A DNA stretch of 31,113 nucleotides from JBARRO01 sp049644265 (GTDB lineage: Bacteria; Bacteroidota; Ignavibacteria; UBA10030): contig JBARRO010000047.1 in assembly GCA_049644265.1 (NCBI GenBank), forward strand, positions 1 to 31,113, in the 5' to 3' direction. The translations under genes were made by a program, and so were the position numbers. Below the pieces are notes generated by a model. That model ran no database searches. It was not told the origin of the DNA and worked only from the letters and a program-made list of their open reading frames with translations. Positions 1 through 7,200 of the stretch are shown here, piece after piece (position 1 is the first letter of the stretch; each line of letters opens with the position of its first letter).

Positions 1-30
1 ATTCTTTCCTTATCACATTCGAACAACATC

Positions 31-36
31 AAGGAG
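31..36 (+). promoter_or_regulatory. Shine-Dalgarno site of the superoxide dismutase gene
   Basis: AAGGAG lies nine bases before the ATG at 46 and fixes that start. It is one of several strong SD sites here, notable because classical Bacteroidetes mostly lack them. Confidence 0.75.
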
Positions 37-45
37 CAATCGCCT

Positions 46-651
46 ATGCCTTTCAAACTTCCCGATCTACCCTACGCCACCGATGCGCTGGAGCCATACA
101 TCGACAAGATGACGATGGAAATCCACCACGGCAAGCATCACAATGCGTATGTCACCAACCTTAACAAAGCGGTCGAGAACACCGAGTGGGCCGACAAATC
201 GATCGAGCAGATTCTCGCGAATGTCTCGAAGCTTCCCCCGGCCGTCCGGAACAACGGCGGCGGACACTACAACCACAGCCTGTTCTGGAACTGGATGAAA
301 AAAGGAGGCGGTGGAATGCCGGAAGGTGATCTGGCGACGGCAATCAACCGGGACTTCGGCTCGTTCGACAAATTCAAAGAGCAATTCTCAAATGCGGGAG
401 TGACAAGATTCGGCTCCGGCTGGGCGTGGCTGATCAAACAGCACGACAAACTCGTGGTCGCTTCGACTCCGAATCAGGATAATCCTCTCATGGACATCGC
501 CGAGACCAAGGGCACGCCAATCCTCGGGCTTGATGTTTGGGAGCATGCGTATTATCTTAAGTACCAGAATCGCCGACCCGACTACGTCGCGGCATGGTGG
601 AACGTGGTCAACTGGGCTCAGGCAAGCAAGTTGTACGCAAGCTCCAAGTAG
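46..651 (+). CDS. sodA: Superoxide dismutase, Mn-type (Fe/Mn family)
   Basis: This enzyme converts superoxide to oxygen and hydrogen peroxide in the cytoplasm. The 201-residue length is typical of the Fe/Mn SOD family. The four metal ligands are visible: H27 in MEIHHGKHH, H77 in GGHYNHSLFW, and D163 and H167 in the signature DVWEHAYY. The GGHYNH stretch and TPNQDNPLM (Q144) match Mn enzymes better than Fe enzymes, which usually carry a Gln near the second His and lack this Gln. That points to Mn or cambialistic use, although metal choice cannot be proved from sequence. No export signal is seen. The ATG at 46 is supported by an AAGGAG site. The gene appears to be its own unit, because a strong terminator follows before the aquaporin gene. 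Confidence 0.97.
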   Translation: MPFKLPDLPYATDALEPYIDKMTMEIHHGKHHNAYVTNLNKAVENTEWADKSIEQILANVSKLPPAVRNNGGGHYNHSLFWNWMKKGGGGMPEGDLATAINRDFGSFDKFKEQFSNAGVTRFGSGWAWLIKQHDKLVVASTPNQDNPLMDIAETKGTPILGLDVWEHAYYLKYQNRRPDYVAAWWNVVNWAQASKLYASSK

Positions 652-673
652 CCGCCTTTCCACAGAGCTTCAC

Positions 674-726
674 GGAAAGTCCCCACACACTTATCAGTCA
701 ACAGTCGTGTGGGGCTTTCCCGTTTT
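674..726 (+). terminator. Rho-independent terminator after superoxide dismutase
   Basis: A GC-rich hairpin pairs GGAAAGTCCCCACAC (674-688) with GTGTGGGGCTTTCC (707-720), with one mismatch or bulge. It is followed by CGTTTT at 721-726. It sits 22 bases after the sodA stop codon and just before the aquaporin gene, so the two are probably separate transcription units. Confidence 0.8.
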
Positions 727-752
727 AATATCCTCCATAAGGGACACCTATC

Positions 753-1379
753 ATGAAGAAACTCCTCGTCGAATTCATCGGCACATTTTTCCTTGTTCTT
801 GTCGTTGGACTCACGGTCATCGAGCCGGGTGCGGGGAACCTCGCTCCGGTCGCCATCGGATTCGTGCTTGCGGTGATGGTGTACGCGGGCGGCGCAATTT
901 CCGGCGCGCACTATAATCCTGCTGTCACCCTCGCAGTCTGGATGCGTGGCAAATGCGAAACGAAGGACGTCGTCCCCTACATGGTCTCCCAGCTTCTCGC
1001 AGGCGTCGCAGCGGGGCTCATAGTCAACTACATCAAGGCAGGCGCTTTTATCGCTCCTTTTAACCCCGATGTTCCGCGGGCGCTGATTGTTGAAACGCTG
1101 TTCACGTTCGCGTTAGCCTACGTTGTTCTCAGTGTCGCCACATCAAAGAAGACCGCGGGGAACTCCTATTTTGGGCTCGCAATCGGGGGCACCCTCCTTA
1201 CCGGAGCATTTGCAGGAGGCGCAGTCTCCGGCGGCGCTTACAACCCTGCAGTTGCACTGGGAATTACCGTGATGGGCCTGGTGCCACTCAACAATATTTG
1301 GATCTTCCTGGTCGCGAATCTTGCCGGCGGGGCACTTGCGGCCGTGGTCTATAAGGTAACAAACCCAGATGAGTACTAG
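753..1379 (+). CDS. Aquaporin / MIP family channel with atypical second NPA box
   Basis: Inner-membrane channel of the major intrinsic protein family, 208 residues with six hydrophobic segments in the usual two-fold repeat. The first half carries SGAHYNPAVTL (NPA at 55-57) and the second half SGGAYNPAVAL (NPA at 164-166). In most water and glycerol channels the second NPA is followed by an arginine that forms the selectivity filter. Here the residue is V167, so the pore should be wider or less polar than in AqpZ or GlpF. The substrate could be water, small neutral solutes, hydrogen peroxide or arsenite; the sequence does not decide. An ACR3 arsenite exporter is the next gene, about 220 bases on, and sodA is just upstream. 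The start at ATG 753 gives a normal first membrane helix. Confidence 0.93.
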   Translation: MKKLLVEFIGTFFLVLVVGLTVIEPGAGNLAPVAIGFVLAVMVYAGGAISGAHYNPAVTLAVWMRGKCETKDVVPYMVSQLLAGVAAGLIVNYIKAGAFIAPFNPDVPRALIVETLFTFALAYVVLSVATSKKTAGNSYFGLAIGGTLLTGAFAGGAVSGGAYNPAVALGITVMGLVPLNNIWIFLVANLAGGALAAVVYKVTNPDEY

Positions 1380-1402
1380 CCTGCCCACCTGTTTTCAAGA
1401 CT

Positions 1403-1559
1403 AACCGCAAAGAGCCTGCCTGCCGGTCAACGACCCGTAGGGCAGGCAGGCGCAAAGAAGCCGCCAAGGACGCAAAGAATTGTTGGGATTCTTTTTTTAA
1501 CCACAACTCTTTTGCGTCCTCTGCGGTCTTCTAAACATTTCTTTGCGTCCTCTGCGGTT
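1403..1559. repeat. Intergenic inverted repeat built of CGCAAAGA words
   Basis: The gap between the aquaporin and ACR3 genes is filled by this repeat. A left arm starting AACCGCAAAG (1403-1412) is followed by more CGCAAAGAA words. The right arm from about 1511 has the complementary words TTTGCGTCCTCTGCGG and ends CTGCGGTT (1552-1559). Transcribed, it would fold into a long imperfect hairpin. A separate GC-rich palindrome (1414-1451) interrupts the left arm. No gene is seen in the gap. Confidence 0.7.
1414..1451 (+). repeat. 38-bp palindromic mini-element, copy 1
   Basis: The arms GCCTGCCTGCC (1414-1424) and GGCAGGCAGGC (1441-1451) are perfect inverted repeats around a 16-base non-palindromic core. 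The exact reverse complement of all 38 bases occurs at 4536-4573. It interrupts a CGCAAAG repeat, which reads smoothly if the element is removed. Confidence 0.85.
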
Positions 1560-1599
1560 GTCTTTTCGACACTGAGTTCGTCAGACAAGAAGGATTACC

Positions 1600-2658
1600 A
1601 TGCAACCCACAGTCAAACGCCTTTCGTTTGTCGACAGATATTTAACGCTTTGGATTTTTCTCACCATGACCGTGGGAGTCCTGCTCGGTTCCGCAGTGCC
1701 GTCCATCGCGGGATTCTGGGATACGTTCAAGTCCGGAACCACGAACATCCCCATCGCAATCGGCCTCATTCTCATGATGTATCCTCCTTTGGCAAAGGTT
1801 CGGTATGAAGAATTGCCGCTTGTTTTCAGGAACATGCGATTGCTCGCTCTTTCACTCGTTCAAAACTGGATCGTCGGCCCGGTGGTCATGTTCATCCTGG
1901 CGATCGTCCTGCTTCCCGACAAACCCGAAATGATGGTCGGCGTGATTCTGGTCGGGTTGGCAAGGTGCATTGCCATGGTGCTCGTTTGGAACGATTTGGC
2001 GGAAGGCGATTCAGAGCTTGCAGCAGGCCTCGTGGCATTCAACGCACTATTCCAGGTACTCCTGTATTCGGTCTACGCCTACTTTTTTATTACGATTCTT
2101 CCTCCGCTCTTCGGCTTGAGCGGTGCAATCGTCGAGATTTCCATGGGTGAGATCGCATCGACCGTGTTGATCTATCTTGGGATTCCTTTTGCCGCAGGCA
2201 TACTCACTCGTGTTGTCCTTGTCCGATTGAAGAGTAAAGAGTGGTATCACGGAACATTCATCCCAAAACTTTCCCCCGTAACCCCCGTCGCGCTGCTCTT
2301 TACCATTCTGGTCATGTTCTCATTAAAGGGAGAGTTCATTGTGGGACTCCCTTTGGACGTTCTCCGGGCGGCAATTCCGTATGCGATTTACTTTGCTCTG
2401 ATGTTCTTCATAACTTTTTTTCTTGCCCGAAGGATGGGGTCGACCTACCCCAAGACGACAACGGTCGCATTCACCGCCGGCAGCAATGATTTCGAACTTG
2501 CTATTGCGGTGGCCGTCGCGGTCTTCGGCATCAATTCGGGAGTCGCCTTCGCGACAGTCATCGGGCCGCTTGTCGAAGTCCCGATACTCATAGGCCTTGT
2601 GAACGTCTCTCTGAAGTTCCGTTCAAAGTACTTCCCGGTAGTCGTCGAATCCAACTAA
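1600..2658 (+). CDS. acr3: Arsenite efflux transporter, ACR3 family
   Basis: Inner-membrane carrier of the BASS superfamily that extrudes arsenite (and in some members antimonite) using the proton gradient. The 352 residues form about ten membrane segments. The two residues known to be essential in ACR3 are present in context: C123 in LARCIAMVLVWNDLA and E326 in IGPLVEVPILIGL. The family hallmark TAGSNDFELAIAVA lies at about 292-305. No arsR repressor, arsC reductase or arsM is visible nearby, which is unusual because ACR3 is normally in an ars operon. The aquaporin upstream may be a functional partner, but a repeat-filled gap of 220 bases separates them, so co-transcription is uncertain. The start at ATG 1600 lies just after AGAAGGATTACC, a reasonable ribosome binding site. 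Confidence 0.95.
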   Translation: MQPTVKRLSFVDRYLTLWIFLTMTVGVLLGSAVPSIAGFWDTFKSGTTNIPIAIGLILMMYPPLAKVRYEELPLVFRNMRLLALSLVQNWIVGPVVMFILAIVLLPDKPEMMVGVILVGLARCIAMVLVWNDLAEGDSELAAGLVAFNALFQVLLYSVYAYFFITILPPLFGLSGAIVEISMGEIASTVLIYLGIPFAAGILTRVVLVRLKSKEWYHGTFIPKLSPVTPVALLFTILVMFSLKGEFIVGLPLDVLRAAIPYAIYFALMFFITFFLARRMGSTYPKTTTVAFTAGSNDFELAIAVAVAVFGINSGVAFATVIGPLVEVPILIGLVNVSLKFRSKYFPVVVESN

Positions 2659-2703
2659 GAAGTTCTGCACAAATCCACCTTGTCAAATCAAACGGAAGAC
2701 CAG

Positions 2704-4272
2704 ATGCACACTCACTCCACAAAGGTATTCGTCAGCATCGCGTTGGCTTTCATTACGGGCGTTTCTTTATCCGAAGCTCAGCAACTCCCGAAAAACATCG
2801 ACTCGTACATCGAGAGTGTGATGAAGACCTTCGAGGTCCCGGGTCTTGCGTTCGCCGTCGTCAAGGACGGCAAAGTGATCTCCGCAAAAGGATACGGAGT
2901 CCGAAAGCTCGGCGAGGAGACACCCGTGGATGATCGGACCCTCTTCGGTATTGCGTCGAATACGAAAGCATTTACGGCAACGGCGCTGGGAATTTTGGTT
3001 GAAGAGGGCAAGATCGAGTGGGATGCGCCGGTCGTGCGTTATCTTCCCTGGTTCCAGCTCTCAGACCCTTATGTCACCCGGGAGCTCACCGTTCGCGACC
3101 TGCTTGTCCATCGCAGCGGACTTCCTCTCGGAGCGGGTGACCTCCTTTGGTGGCCGGCCTCGACCTACAACCGACGCGAGATCGCGGAGCGGTTGCGGTA
3201 TCTCCCGCTGGTCCGGAGTTTCCGATCCGCGTATGCGTATGACAACGTTCTCTACCTGGTTGCCGGAGAACTGATCCAGGCCGTCACGGGACAGACCTGG
3301 GAAGATTTTGTTGCGACCCGCATTCTGGCCAGGGTTGGAATGGCGGACAGTAATGTGCGTCACTCTGCGGGAGGATCCGGCGTGAACTCGGCTACGCCGC
3401 ACGCGCCTGTGGACGGAGTCGTGAGGCCCGTTGAGCCGTTTACCAGTGACAACACAAATCCCGCCGGCGGAATCAACGCGAGTGCGAGAGACATCGCGAA
3501 GTGGATGATCGTCCAGCTCGACTCCGGGCGTGTGGCGGACGGAACGCGGTTGTATTCACCATCGACGACCCGGCAGCTCTGGGGTATTGTGACTCCCCTT
3601 CCCGTCGGAATTCCAGCGCCGGAATTTGCCGCTCTCCGGTCGAATTTCAGCGGCTATGCCCTTGGGTTCGGCATACGCGACTACCGCGGGTACAAAGTCG
3701 TCTCTCACACGGGCGGTCTTCCCGGCTATGTTTCGAAGGTTACGATGATCCCCGAGCTGCGCCTCGGCGTGGCTGTCCTTACGAACCAGGAATCCAGCGA
3801 GGCATTCGAATCGATCTGCTACTATGTACTTGACTCGTTTATCGGGGGGACAAGGACAGACTGGCTGGCTGCAAACAGAAGAGTCCACGCGAGGAGCGAC
3901 TCAATGATGGCTCTTACGGAAAGCCGGATCTCAGCAAAGCGGGACAGCTCTTCCCGACCCCCGCTTCCGCTGCCATCGTATGTGGGGACGTACAAAGATG
4001 CATGGTACGGAACCGTGACTGTTGTCATGGAGAATCAGAAGCTCGTCCTGCGATTCGACCACACGCCGTCGTTGGTTGGCGACCTCGAGCATTGGCAGTA
4101 TGATACGTTTGTTGCGCGTTGGAGAGACCGCGAGCTCCGGGCAGACGCGTTTGTGACTTTTTCTCTCAATCCGGATGGGAGCATTGATCAGGTGAAAATG
4201 AGGGCAGTATCGCCTGCGACAGACTTCAGTTTTGATTTTCATGATTTGGTGCTGAAACCAGTGAGGAAGTGA
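2704..4272 (+). CDS. Secreted serine hydrolase, beta-lactamase class C / penicillin-binding-protein fold
   Basis: A periplasmic or outer-surface hydrolase of the S12 family (AmpC, D-aminopeptidase, esterase-like). From ATG 2704 the protein has 522 residues and opens with a signal peptide (MHTHSTKVFVSIALAFITGVSLSEA). The three active-site motifs are intact: SxxK as S85-N-T-K88, YxN as Y179-D-N181, and HTG at 335-337. The last 90 or so residues form a separate beta-rich domain resembling DUF3471, often found C-terminal to this fold. A TTG at 2680 is also in frame, but GGAAG at 2694-2698 is well placed for ATG 2704 and the shorter form has the cleaner signal peptide. The substrate is unknown: peptidase, esterase and beta-lactamase are all possible. 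It stands alone between acr3 and a repeat-rich gap. Confidence 0.93.
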   Translation: MHTHSTKVFVSIALAFITGVSLSEAQQLPKNIDSYIESVMKTFEVPGLAFAVVKDGKVISAKGYGVRKLGEETPVDDRTLFGIASNTKAFTATALGILVEEGKIEWDAPVVRYLPWFQLSDPYVTRELTVRDLLVHRSGLPLGAGDLLWWPASTYNRREIAERLRYLPLVRSFRSAYAYDNVLYLVAGELIQAVTGQTWEDFVATRILARVGMADSNVRHSAGGSGVNSATPHAPVDGVVRPVEPFTSDNTNPAGGINASARDIAKWMIVQLDSGRVADGTRLYSPSTTRQLWGIVTPLPVGIPAPEFAALRSNFSGYALGFGIRDYRGYKVVSHTGGLPGYVSKVTMIPELRLGVAVLTNQESSEAFESICYYVLDSFIGGTRTDWLAANRRVHARSDSMMALTESRISAKRDSSSRPPLPLPSYVGTYKDAWYGTVTVVMENQKLVLRFDHTPSLVGDLEHWQYDTFVARWRDRELRADAFVTFSLNPDGSIDQVKMRAVSPATDFSFDFHDLVLKPVRK

Positions 4273-4525
4273 GGGGGGATGGGAGTTAGAAGATGGAAAA
4301 GAGCAGATGGCAGATGACAGACGGCAGAAAAAGAGAATTGCGCTCGCGGCTATAAAGCTCCCCGTCATGGTGAGCGAAGCTTGCCCTGAGCTTGGCGAAG
4401 GGTCGAACCATGTTATAAGCAGACGCCAGCTTGAGATCTGAGACGTGGGATGGGAAAGACAAATGGTGAATCGTACGAAGGAGCGCTCTTAAGGCGCCCT
4501 TTGCTTTGCCTCCCCCATTCTTGTC
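4273..4525. other. Non-coding gap with palindromic repeats after the serine hydrolase
   Basis: No gene is seen. From 4290 to 4330 there are AGATGGCAGATGACAGACGG-type words, related to words in the array at 26.7 kb. At 4366-4412 a palindromic repeat has outer arms CATGGT/ACCATG. It resembles a very common dispersed bacterial repeat. At about 4478-4505 AAGGAGCGC can pair with GCGCCCTT, a weak terminator-like hairpin without a proper T-run. Confidence 0.5.
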
Positions 4526-4634
4526 TATTCTTTGCGCCTGCCTGCCCTACGGGTCGTTGACCGGCAGGCAGGCCCTTTGCGGTTTGCTCTTAAGTAAAGA
4601 CAAACCGCGGAGATCGCAGAGAGACGCAGAGAGT
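4526..4634. repeat. Intergenic inverted repeat with CTTTGCGG / CCGCGGAG words
   Basis: This belongs to the same family as 1403-1559 but with the arms facing the other way: GCGGTTTG (4579-4586) pairs with CAAACCGC (4601-4608) around a 14-base loop, followed by CGCAGAGAGACGCAGAGAG. A copy of the 38-bp palindromic element interrupts the left arm. It lies directly upstream of the ECF sigma gene. Confidence 0.65.
4536..4573 (-). repeat. 38-bp palindromic mini-element, copy 2
   Basis: Identical to the element at 1414-1451 but reverse-complemented. The arms GCCTGCCTGCC and GGCAGGCAGGC enclose CTACGGGTCGTTGACC. Relative to the surrounding CGCAAAG repeat it has the same orientation and the same insertion position as copy 1. 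Confidence 0.85.
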
Positions 4635-4693
4635 TGGATAATGGTCGTTTTTTGTTTCTCGGAATCTTTCTGTATGTTGCTGCATCCAATACT

Positions 4694-5308
4694 ATGACAT
4701 ACAAACCCACGGAATCAGAAGATCTCCTCCTTATTCGAAAGGCCCAGGAAGGCGATGAACGGGCCTTTACGAAGCTTGTCAAGAACTATGAGGATCTGGT
4801 CTATCGTTTCGCGTTCAAAATGTGTCGTGACCAGGAAAAGGCTGAGGAGGCATTTCAGGATACGTTTGTCAACGTCTACCGCAAGCTGAAACAATTCGAC
4901 AACAAATCCAAGTTTAGCACGTGGATTTATAAGATTGTCGCAAACAACTGTCTCATGAAGCGGAGACGGAGCAAGCTCGACCAGGCATCGATCTCGATCC
5001 ATGAGCCGGAAGGGTTCATGGAAGTGCCACCACTCGATGGGAGCGGACATGTCATCCAGACAATTCCGTCCTGGAAGGATTCGCCACTGGAGGGTGTTGT
5101 CCGAAAAGAATTGCGGGAGACACTCGACGGTGCCATCGGCAAACTGCCGCCCGATTACAGAGCGGTGTTCGTGCTGCGCGATGTCGAAGGCCAATCGGCT
5201 GAGGAGACTTCGAAGATCCTCGATTTATCCGTGCCCGCCGTGAAGTCACGGCTTCACAGGGCCCGGGCGTTTCTGCGGGAAGAACTGAACGAGTACATGA
5301 AGCAATGA
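4694..5308 (+). CDS. ECF-type RNA polymerase sigma factor
   Basis: An alternative sigma factor of the extracytoplasmic-function group. Region 2 spans about residues 25-92, including the core-binding helix DLVYRFAFKM and EEAFQDTFVNVYRKL, then FSTWIYKIVANN. Region 4 spans about 140-192, with LPPDYRAVFVLRDVEGQSAEE and a helix-turn-helix ending SVPAVKSRLHRARAFL. From ATG 4694 it has 204 residues, the usual size. An in-frame ATG at 4634 would add 20 hydrophobic residues that ECF factors do not have. It has the better upstream purine stretch, but that stretch belongs to the intergenic repeat, so I prefer 4694. The stop overlaps the next start by four bases (ATGA), so it is translationally coupled to its likely anti-sigma factor. 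Confidence 0.95.
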   Translation: MTYKPTESEDLLLIRKAQEGDERAFTKLVKNYEDLVYRFAFKMCRDQEKAEEAFQDTFVNVYRKLKQFDNKSKFSTWIYKIVANNCLMKRRRSKLDQASISIHEPEGFMEVPPLDGSGHVIQTIPSWKDSPLEGVVRKELRETLDGAIGKLPPDYRAVFVLRDVEGQSAEETSKILDLSVPAVKSRLHRARAFLREELNEYMKQ

Positions 5309-5553
5309 AACAGCGCATGATAAAAATACACAACTGTGGAGATGTCGCAAAGCACCTTTGCGGCAATCTCGACGAAGGAATGCAGTCGGAGTACTGTCGC
5401 GAAATCAAGAAACACCTTTCGCGATGTCCGAACTGCACCGCCTATCTTGACAGCCTGAAGAAAACCATCACATTGTACCGCACCGCCTCCAGTCCCAAGG
5501 TTCCACGTTCCGCCCGACGAAAACTCTTCGCAGTCCTCAAGATCGCGAAGTAA
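5305..5553 (+). CDS. Small zinc-finger anti-sigma factor (ZAS-like), cytoplasmic
   Basis: This 82-residue protein overlaps the sigma gene by four bases. It has C11 followed by the cluster H37-L-S-R-C41-P-N-C44, the HxxxCxxC arrangement of zinc-binding anti-sigma domains (zf-HC2 type). No membrane helix follows, so it would be a soluble regulator like RsrA rather than a membrane-spanning RseA type. Known soluble ZAS proteins sense thiol oxidation: disulfide formation releases zinc and frees the sigma factor. Together with the OsmC-type gene downstream this suggests a thiol or peroxide stress switch, which is inference. Its short length and single zinc motif are normal for the family. Confidence 0.85.
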   Translation: MKQRMIKIHNCGDVAKHLCGNLDEGMQSEYCREIKKHLSRCPNCTAYLDSLKKTITLYRTASSPKVPRSARRKLFAVLKIAK

Positions 5554-5659
5554 TCCTCCCTTTCGTCAACCCGAATCCTTCCTGGTTCACCTGCATCCTA
5601 TGGATGGACTCTTCATCGTATCGTCCACCATCATTCTCATTTTCTGGAAAGGGATTCGC

Positions 5660-5887
5660 ATGAAACTCAACATCGGAAGCTCAGACCGCCTGGTTCGTAT
5701 TCTCGCTGCGGTGGTTATTGCCGGACTTTATTTCACGGATCAAATCTCCGGACTCACAGCACTTGCTCTTGGGGCAATAGCGGTTATTTTTGTATTGACG
5801 GGGGCGATCGGCTTCTGCCCTCTGTACGCCCCGTTCAGCTTTTCCACGAAAAAGGACTCAACAGCGTCCCGGGACACACTCTCATGA
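5660..5887 (+). CDS. DUF2892 family inner-membrane protein
   Basis: A small membrane protein of about 75 residues, with MKLNIGSSDRLVRILAAVVIAG at the start and two hydrophobic helices (about 13-30 and 33-52). GFCPLYAPF follows them. This pattern (N.g..DR..R, then GxCPLY) is typical of DUF2892, the membrane part of YgaP-like rhodaneses. The conserved cysteine in FCPLY is present. The start at ATG 5660 follows GGAAAGGGATTCGC, a good ribosome binding site; an in-frame upstream ATG at 5600 adds unrelated hydrophobic sequence and is less likely. The stop overlaps the OsmC gene by four bases. Family members are repeatedly found with sulfur and redox genes; the molecular role is unknown. Confidence 0.88.
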   Translation: MKLNIGSSDRLVRILAAVVIAGLYFTDQISGLTALALGAIAVIFVLTGAIGFCPLYAPFSFSTKKDSTASRDTLS

Positions 5888-6342
5888 CAAAGCAAGTGAC
5901 TCTCAAACAGCTTCAGGGTATCACGTTCGTTGCAAAGGCAAACTCGAACCATTGGGTGACCATGGACGGCGGACTTGATTTCGGCGGAAGCCTCGCAGGT
6001 TCGACTCCGAAAGAACTCGTGCTGATGGGCCTTGCGGGCTGCACCGCGAGCGACGTTATTCCCATTCTCAGGAAGAAACGAGTTCCTCTTACGGGATTTG
6101 AGATGCATGCGACAGGAAAGGAACGCGAGGAGCATCCGCGCGCGTTCACGGACATTCATCTCGAATACGTATTCTACGGGGACGGAATCAATCCGTTGGA
6201 TATAGAACGTGCGATTGATCTCTCACATTCGAAGTACTGCTCGGTTTCCGCAATGCTTAAGAGTTCGGTGAATATCACGCACTCATACAAAATTGTCGGC
6301 ACTCAGCAAACGATCGCAGCTCCGCAACCGGCATCGAACTGA
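5884..6342 (+). CDS. OsmC/Ohr family protein (peroxide/thiol stress)
   Basis: A cytoplasmic protein of 152 residues. OsmC and Ohr proteins reduce organic hydroperoxides with a pair of cysteines. Both are here in family context: C53 in LMGLAGCTASDVIPIL and C119 in SKYCSVSAMLKSS. The acidic helix ERAIDLSHSKYCS is also typical. The E/H-rich stretch and the lack of an Ohr-type N-terminus place it in the general OsmC or YhfA-like branch rather than Ohr proper, so its real substrate is uncertain. It overlaps the DUF2892 gene by four bases and closes the sigma/anti-sigma cassette. The sigma factor may control this operon directly, but I could not identify an ECF promoter with confidence. Confidence 0.92.
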   Translation: MTKQVTLKQLQGITFVAKANSNHWVTMDGGLDFGGSLAGSTPKELVLMGLAGCTASDVIPILRKKRVPLTGFEMHATGKEREEHPRAFTDIHLEYVFYGDGINPLDIERAIDLSHSKYCSVSAMLKSSVNITHSYKIVGTQQTIAAPQPASN

Positions 6343-6494
6343 GCCGTTCGCGGGATCGATGTTTTCCCCATTTTGAGAACCTCCCGTTGAAGTGCTGGCA
6401 CGCACACATGTGCTGTTGAGGTTTACCCGAAGATTTGCTTCATTGAAATAGCATGTAGCTTCGTTACGACCTCTTCACCCTGGAGCTGACTACC

Positions 6495-6824
6495 ATGGTC
6501 ATCTGGCACAACACCGCCGATGCATCGCGCATACCGGAGATCGTTACAGCGGGCCAGGAGGTGGAACTCTGGATCGGGACGTACCCTATTGAAGGCGGTC
6601 AGTCGGTCACGGTCGATATGAAACTCACCAGGGCCGACGGACGCGAGATGACTGCCAGTCAGCCCGCGCGATGGCACTCGAACAACGAGCAACGCAACAA
6701 CTCGTACTGGATTGCCGACCTTGGAACGTTTGAAGAAGGAGATCGGCTTGAGTACAAGATCAAGGGCCGGCATGGCGATGAGGAAGCGACGGATGGACAG
6801 ACATACTCTTTTGATGTGAGCTGA
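6495..6824 (+). CDS. Small stand-alone beta-sandwich-like protein, function unknown
   Basis: A hypothetical protein of 109 residues. GGAG at 6482-6485 lies nine bases before ATG 6495, and an in-frame stop at 6456-6458 rules out a much longer form. No signal peptide or membrane helix is seen. The pattern of alternating strands (VELWIGTYP, SVTVDMKLTR, NSYWIADLGTF, RLEYKIKGR, YSFDV) and the content of Trp, Tyr and Gly resemble the immunoglobulin-like N-terminal modules of alpha-glucan-active GH13 enzymes, or a CBM-like fold. No catalytic domain is attached and no glycoside hydrolase is nearby. The likeness to a carbohydrate-binding module is a guess from pattern only. Confidence 0.7.
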   Translation: MVIWHNTADASRIPEIVTAGQEVELWIGTYPIEGGQSVTVDMKLTRADGREMTASQPARWHSNNEQRNNSYWIADLGTFEEGDRLEYKIKGRHGDEEATDGQTYSFDVS

Positions 6825-7160
6825 CGATTTTCGATTGGCGATTGTAGATTAAGTTGAAAGTTGAAGGTTGTAAGTTGAATGTTGAAGGTTGTAAGTTGTA
6901 AGTTGTAAGTTGAATGTTGGAAGATGAGGATGACAGTTTCGAGTTTAGAGTTTCTAGTTTTGCCGTTTCACCTTTCACCTCTCACCTCTCACCTTTCACC
7001 TCTCACTTTTCACCTCTCACTAGCCACGATTCACTATTTACTGTTCACCCCGCCAAAAGGTGTAGCACGGCGGGCAAGCATTCACTGTTCCCCTTTTCCT
7101 TTTTCCCCTTACCCTTTTCCTTCCCAAACTCCTCCCCCTCCCTCCCGAATCCTTTCTGCT
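6825..7160. repeat. Microsatellite-like gap: GTTGAAAGTTGTAA and CACCTCTCACCTTT tracts
   Basis: No gene is seen in this gap. From about 6840 to 6920 there are AAGTTGAAAGTTGAAGGTTG-type words of seven to eight bases. From about 6965 to 7045 there are TCACCTTTCACCTCTCACC words. A polypyrimidine tract runs from about 7080 to 7150. The first set shares its words with the array at 26.7-27.3 kb. A GC-rich palindrome (CCCGCC 7049-7054, GGCGGG 7069-7074) interrupts the second tract. Confidence 0.75.
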
Positions 7161-7200
7161 GTTGATAGCATCAAACATGCACATCACAGAAAGGGAAACC

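Noticed and set aside
4634..4693. Longer start for the ECF sigma factor with a hydrophobic leader
   Set aside because: ECF factors are soluble and begin just before region 2. The extra 20 residues are hydrophobic and partly derived from the intergenic repeat.
6378..6423. Possible structured leader before the 109-residue gene (AACCTC...GAGGTT with an inner GCACA/TGTGC hairpin)
   Set aside because: The stems are short and no known riboswitch core is visible, nor a T-run; it could be chance pairing.
6760..6978. Minus-strand open frame in the GTTGAAAG tract
   Set aside because: It encodes only repeated FNLQPST words, an artefact of the microsatellite.
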